From assembly GCA_002420185.1 (NCBI GenBank), contig DIHO01000004.1, positions 149,139-213,138 on the forward strand: a stretch of DNA of 64,000 nucleotides. The letters are read 5' to 3'. Every line of letters starts with the position of its first letter. Position 1 is the stretch's first letter. The notes under the pieces are model-generated. The model ran no database searches, was not told where the DNA came from, and saw only the letters and a list, made by a program, of their open reading frames with translations. This document shows, in pieces, positions 60,457 through 64,000 of the stretch. The translations under genes were made by a program, and so were the position numbers. Source of the stretch: Opitutales bacterium UBA5694. GTDB lineage: Bacteria > Verrucomicrobiota > Verrucomicrobiia > Opitutales > Opitutaceae.

Positions 60457-61242
60457 CTAAACCAAAGCCGGCAATTCTTTGCCGAGCGGGACGCTTAGAA
60501 TTTCCGGGCCGTCTTTATTGATGATGACAGTGTGCTCAAAATGTGCGGACCGGCTGGCATCAGCACTTAGGGCGGTCCACCCATCGGACGCCATTTTTAC
60601 GGAGTACTTGCCCATGTTCACCATGGGTTCGATGCAAACGACACAGCCTTCGCGGAGCTTAGGTCCATTGCCCGGCTTTCCAAAATTGGGAATTTGCGGT
60701 TCCTCGTGAAGGTTTCGCCCCACACCGTGTCCTACGAAATCTCGGATCACAGAAAAACCGCCCTTCTCGACCACGCGTTGAACTGCATGGGAAATCTTGC
60801 CCACACGATTGCCAAGACGAGCCGCTTTGATCCCTTCGTACATCGAAGCTTCGGTAACGTCTAGGAGTCGTTGTACATCGGGAGCGACGCGAGCTACCGG
60901 CATCGTACGGCAATTGTCTCCGATGTATCCATTGTACCGCGTGCAGACGTCGACGCTAATGATATCGCCTTCGCACAATACGCGGTCGAGAGTCCCGATG
61001 CCATGGACGACCTCGTCGTTTACTGACAGACAAGTGTAGGCGGGATAAATCCGGGAGCCGACTTGGTACTTATAGCAAGCGCTCTCAGCTTCCAGTTCAT
61101 CAATAAAACGTCGCCCCGCCTGATCCAGGTCATAGGTGTTCATGCCCGGAGCTACCAGCGCACACATCTTGTCCAACACGGTTGCGGCGACCTGTGCCGC
61201 CTCGCGTATCGATTTCATCTGCTGCGCATTCCTAACAATCAT
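60457..61242 (-). CDS. map: Methionine aminopeptidase, type I
   Basis: 261-residue metallopeptidase that removes N-terminal Met from new proteins. Type I features: VVHGIG with substrate His, the metal ligands in ISVDVCTRYNGYIGDNCR, VGHGVGRNLHEEPQIPNFG, VCIEPMVN and FEHTVIINK. Full length with no N-terminal zinc-binding extension. The start at 61242 (MIVRNAQQMKSIREA) matches the family. Single gene between a gap and radD. Confidence 0.96.
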   Translation of the reverse strand: MIVRNAQQMKSIREAAQVAATVLDKMCALVAPGMNTYDLDQAGRRFIDELEAESACYKYQVGSRIYPAYTCLSVNDEVVHGIGTLDRVLCEGDIISVDVCTRYNGYIGDNCRTMPVARVAPDVQRLLDVTEASMYEGIKAARLGNRVGKISHAVQRVVEKGGFSVIRDFVGHGVGRNLHEEPQIPNFGKPGNGPKLREGCVVCIEPMVNMGKYSVKMASDGWTALSADASRSAHFEHTVIINKDGPEILSVPLGKELPALV

Positions 61243-61597
61243 ACATCCTCTAGATCAATCGATGAATCCCCTATCAGCAATAACCAACTTTTATTAATTA
61301 CAATAAAATCCTTCTAAACGACCCGATTTAGTAAGTGTGAAACAAAAGCGTAAGCTCTTAAAATGGGTCGTTCCATCTTTCGCGAACGCTGCGAAGAACT
61401 AAAAGTAAGCCACTCTGACGGCTTCAAATAGCGAATGGCTGCGGGACGGCTCGGGGATCGTTCCGCTCGAGAGATTGCTTCTAAAAAATGCGTCTCCTCA
61501 AGCCCGTTTCGGAGGAATATCGCAGAAAGGGCAGGTCATCGCACTATTCTCTTAATAAGTGCCATGGCATTAGCACCCGCCCTACGGTCTCGACAAG
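61243..61597. other. Intergenic region between map and rmuC
   Basis: 355 bp. Overlapping plus-strand frames extend into rmuC antisense and are shadows. The AT-rich end at 61280-61340 likely carries the map promoter. No RNA gene or terminator recognised. Confidence 0.45.
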
Positions 61598-62977
61598 TTA
61601 TTTATTCTCGTCTGTGCGTTCTCCTAAGAGAGAGTCTTCGACAGCAGCAGGAGGGAGCACCTTCTTTGCTTTAGCCCCCAGCGTCTTGATATCTTCCACG
61701 CTTTTGACGAGGTTTCCCCTCCCTGTTTTGAGTTTGCTAAAGGCAGCATCGTAGGACTCTTGGCTTTTGCGGAGGCGTTTTCCGATTTCCTCCATATCGG
61801 CGTAGAAGCCCACAAACTTGTCGTACAATGCCCCACTGCGGCGGGCGATCTCCAGCACGTTTCTAGTCTGCTTTTCCTGTCTCCAAATATTGGCTACGGT
61901 TCGTAGCGTAGCAAGTAGCGTGGATGGTGTCACAATGACTACACCTTGACCAAAGGCAAAGTCAAAAAGGCCGTCGTCGGCCTGCATGGCCATAGTAAAG
62001 GCCGGTTCGATCGGAACGAACATGAGAACGAAATCGGGCGAGTTGATCCCGTGCAAAGATTCGTAACTCTTCTTGCTGAGACCGGTGACATGAGTCCGGA
62101 TACTTAGAACGTGATCCTTAATTCTTTGTTCCGATTTTTCCCTATCATTCTCATTCGTGCAAGCCTCGTAAGCAACCAGGCTGACCTTTGAATCAACGAC
62201 GAGATGACGCTCTTCAGGCAAGTTCACAATCACATCAGGATGATATCGTCGCCCTTCTTCATCGGTTAAATGAGATTGCTTAATGTACTCCTGCCCCTCA
62301 ACCAGTCCTGACTTTTCCAATACACGCTCAAGAATCATCTCACCCCAATTCCCTTGCGACTTAATCTGGCCTTTTAAAGCCGTCGTGAGATTTTGGGCCT
62401 CTTCCGTCATTTTACGGTTCAGCAGGTGCAAGTTCTTGAGCTGCTCATTCAGAGCGGCCCGGTCCTTGATTCCCTCTTCGTGAACTTTATCCACTCGTTC
62501 GCGAAATTCCTTTATCCGTTCACTGAATGGGTTGAGCAGCTTATCTATAGTCTCTTTGTTCTGAACGACAAATTTCTTGCTCTTCTCGTCCAGAATTCGG
62601 TTGGCCAAGTTTTCAAATTCAGTAGTAAGCTTCTTCTGAATCGCAGCGAACTCCTCCTTTTGCTCAGCGAGTCGTTTCTCTTGCGATTCGGCCCGCTCTC
62701 GTGCAGCCGCCAGTTTCCCATGAAGGCCTGTATTCTCTTCCCGCAAAATCTCCACCTCGCCTTGGGCTTTGAACAAGGATTGCTCCAGGTTTTCCGCACG
62801 CTCCTTTAGTCGGGCAACCGCTTCAGTTTCTGCCGTTCGCTCGAGCTCCGATTCTTCCAGTTCCTTAGGAGTCGGTATCTTTGCCACACTCGAACGGTAC
62901 CACTGTATTACCCAAACCGCTACAAAACCAAGCAGCAGAGCCAGCGACCAGTCAAAGCTTTCCAAGGACTCAATCAC
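61598..62977 (-). CDS. rmuC: DNA recombination protein RmuC
   Basis: 459-residue RmuC. An N-terminal membrane helix (LALLLGFVAVWVIQWYRSS) is followed by a long coiled coil (about 38-160) and a PD-(D/E)xK nuclease-like domain (VVDSKVSLVAYEACTNENDR, MFVPIEPAFTMAM, FAFGQGVVIVTPSTLLATLR). RmuC limits inversions at short repeats. It overlaps the DtxR-family regulator by 8 bp and is co-transcribed with it. The two are functionally unrelated as far as known. Confidence 0.94.
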   Translation of the reverse strand: MIESLESFDWSLALLLGFVAVWVIQWYRSSVAKIPTPKELEESELERTAETEAVARLKERAENLEQSLFKAQGEVEILREENTGLHGKLAAARERAESQEKRLAEQKEEFAAIQKKLTTEFENLANRILDEKSKKFVVQNKETIDKLLNPFSERIKEFRERVDKVHEEGIKDRAALNEQLKNLHLLNRKMTEEAQNLTTALKGQIKSQGNWGEMILERVLEKSGLVEGQEYIKQSHLTDEEGRRYHPDVIVNLPEERHLVVDSKVSLVAYEACTNENDREKSEQRIKDHVLSIRTHVTGLSKKSYESLHGINSPDFVLMFVPIEPAFTMAMQADDGLFDFAFGQGVVIVTPSTLLATLRTVANIWRQEKQTRNVLEIARRSGALYDKFVGFYADMEEIGKRLRKSQESYDAAFSKLKTGRGNLVKSVEDIKTLGAKAKKVLPPAAVEDSLLGERTDENK

Positions 62978-63638
62978 AGCATTCTACCTGAATTTTTCGA
63001 GCAGCAGGAAACCCCATAGTGCATTGGTTACCGTCTGCGAATTGCACCGACAAGATCCCTGCATGTCCGTCCCGAGCCGACACCAAGACACCGATGCCTG
63101 GAGTCAAACCGTTCGATTCGAGATACTGGAGAAAGCCCTCCTCTTGGTCCTCGATCCGGCTTATGATAACCGATTGACCCCGATCGCACTGATTCAAGGG
63201 AATCAGTTCACGCTTGGCGATTTTGCCGCTTGCCGACGGGATCGAATCCCCATGCGGGTCCACTTTGGGATTTCCGAGTAAGTTATCGATCCTCTCGAGC
63301 AGGCGGTCGGAAATCGCGTGCTCCAAGGTTTCCGCTTCCTCATGAATTTCGTGCCACTCCATCCCTAGGATTTTTACAAGAAACAGCTCCACCAATCGGT
63401 GTCTTCGCAAAACTAGAAGGGCCAATTTCTCACCAGGCTCTAACAACCTGACACCAACGCGAGGGATGTACTCCACATGATTGGAGTTCGCGAGAGACTT
63501 GACCATTGAGGTCGCCGTACCCGGCGTTACTCCCAGCGAAGCTGCCAAATCACCCATGCCAACAATCCCCCCTTCGCCCTGTTCAAACTGAAGGGCATAA
63601 ACTTGTTTGATGTAATTCTCGACGGTACTGGATGCCAT
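62970..63638 (-). CDS. DtxR/MntR-family metal-dependent repressor
   Basis: 222-residue metalloregulator. The winged HTH (about 1-65) begins MASSTVENYIKQVYAL; then comes the dimerisation and metal-binding region (about 75-140, HRLVELFLVKILG, AETLEHAISDRLLERIDNLL), and a C-terminal SH3-like/FeoA domain (about 150-220, PLNQCDRGQSVIISRIED). The ligand set AETLEH is closer to MntR (Glu) than to IdeR (Cys), but the first MntR Asp is Asn8 here. The metal (Mn or Fe) therefore cannot be fixed from sequence. No metal transporter is adjacent; it overlaps rmuC by 8 bp. Confidence 0.9.
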   Translation of the reverse strand: MASSTVENYIKQVYALQFEQGEGGIVGMGDLAASLGVTPGTATSMVKSLANSNHVEYIPRVGVRLLEPGEKLALLVLRRHRLVELFLVKILGMEWHEIHEEAETLEHAISDRLLERIDNLLGNPKVDPHGDSIPSASGKIAKRELIPLNQCDRGQSVIISRIEDQEEGFLQYLESNGLTPGIGVLVSARDGHAGILSVQFADGNQCTMGFPAARKIQVECCD

Positions 63639-63821
63639 GGGAGACTAGCGACACGCTATTGGTGGCGAATTAAGTTCAAGATTGAAAGCCTATATGTAGA
63701 AAACTGTGATCAAACTGCACCGAGACGGAACGAGAGCAGGCCACGCTCACCGACCGATCCAATTTGAAAAATTTTGTAATCAAGGGAAGCGGGAAAGCGG
63801 GCGATCCAAAGAGGCTATATA

Positions 63822-64000
63822 ATGCCAATGAACTTTTTTAACACCATAAGCCAAAATTTAATAGTTCACATCGTAGAGGACGATTCATCGACCCGTCGTC
63901 TCCTCGAAAATCTCGCCAGCTTGCTCGAATATGACAATGGTGACGAAGCTTGGGACCCTTTTGCCGTCGAGAACCCTCAGATGGTTATCAGCGACTGGGC
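63822..64000 (+). CDS. Partial response regulator receiver domain
   Basis: An open frame runs from the ATG at 63822 (or 63828) off the right edge without a stop. The visible 59 residues show a receiver-domain start: NLIVHIVEDDSSTRRLLENL with the acidic pair EDD, and MVISDWA with the probable phosphoacceptor Asp. A TATAAT at 63818-63823 directly overlaps the start codon, so if it is a -10 box the mRNA would be leaderless and begin at a later codon. Output domain not in the window. Confidence 0.8.
   Translation, partial: MPMNFFNTISQNLIVHIVEDDSSTRRLLENLASLLEYDNGDEAWDPFAVENPQMVISDW

Noticed and set aside
63818..63823. TATAAT as a firm -10 promoter
   Set aside because: It overlaps the start codon of the receiver-domain frame and no -35 is found at the right distance, so it was noted but not called.
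1..64000. CRISPR arrays, rRNA genes, prophage or intact insertion sequences
   Set aside because: I looked for repeated spaced motifs, transposase and integrase signatures and rRNA sequence and saw none.

Overview
The window is a dense stretch of bacterial chromosome of moderate GC. The gene set points to a marine member of the Verrucomicrobiota, probably class Opitutae (Puniceicoccales/Opitutales); this is inference from gene content, as there is no rRNA. Supporting signs are a Bacteroidetes/Chlamydiae-type succinate dehydrogenase (sdhC-A-B), two TRAP transporters (one with a TatT lipoprotein), the DUF3570-ApbE-TlpA-DUF4266 cluster, surface proteins with an Ig-like and GG(L)TV C-terminal module, and many starts without a Shine-Dalgarno. 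No rRNA, CRISPR array, phage or intact transposon was seen.

Layout. 1-5.7 kb: a partial outer-membrane protein, a small secreted Arg/Glu/Pro-rich protein behind a candidate sigma-54 promoter, an NtrC-type regulator, a DEDDh exonuclease and a SMUG1-type uracil-DNA glycosylase. 5.8-10 kb: an overlooked 58-codon gene, msrB, aat, a bioC-like pseudogene and a rhodanese/MauE/peroxiredoxin operon. 10-18.8 kb: a pair of M16 peptidases (one active, one lacking the zinc site), the panB-panC-coaX-panD operon, murA and an ECF sigma/anti-sigma pair. 19-24 kb: gmk, a membrane protein, miaB, and cmoA-cmoB. 25-33 kb: TRAP transporter dctPQM, gpsA, and sdhCAB. 33-37 kb: Nudix hydrolase, LysM protein, tRNA-Pro, a possible small RNA, a broken HDOD gene, rsmD and rsmE. 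37-43 kb: a second TRAP system (fused QM, P, TatT), a second ECF sigma/anti-sigma pair and a secreted protein. 43-51 kb: a deletion-fused fetA/fetB ABC transporter remnant, a Gfo/Idh/MocA oxidoreductase, two tandem surface-protein paralogs, and the DUF3570-ApbE-TlpA-DUF4266 operon. 51-64 kb: a GGCT-like protein, DUF3127, a repeat protein, hflK-hflC, tRNA-Gly, a glycosyltransferase, radD, map, rmuC, a DtxR/MntR-type regulator and the start of a response regulator.

How the genes work together. Several compact pathways are visible: ketopantoate and beta-alanine to phosphopantothenate (panB, panC, panD, coaX); both Cmo steps of tRNA U34 modification plus miaB; succinate oxidation; and two DctP-dependent organic-acid uptake systems. 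The most intriguing system is the envelope redox cluster at 47.8-50.7 kb. Its DUF3570 beta-barrel carries a DAISGAT motif that matches the ApbE flavinylation consensus, next to an ApbE homolog whose usual metal-binding Asp is Gly. Genome decay is also visible: bioC, HDOD and fetAB remnants all keep recognisable protein sequence but carry stops, a frameshift or a deletion.
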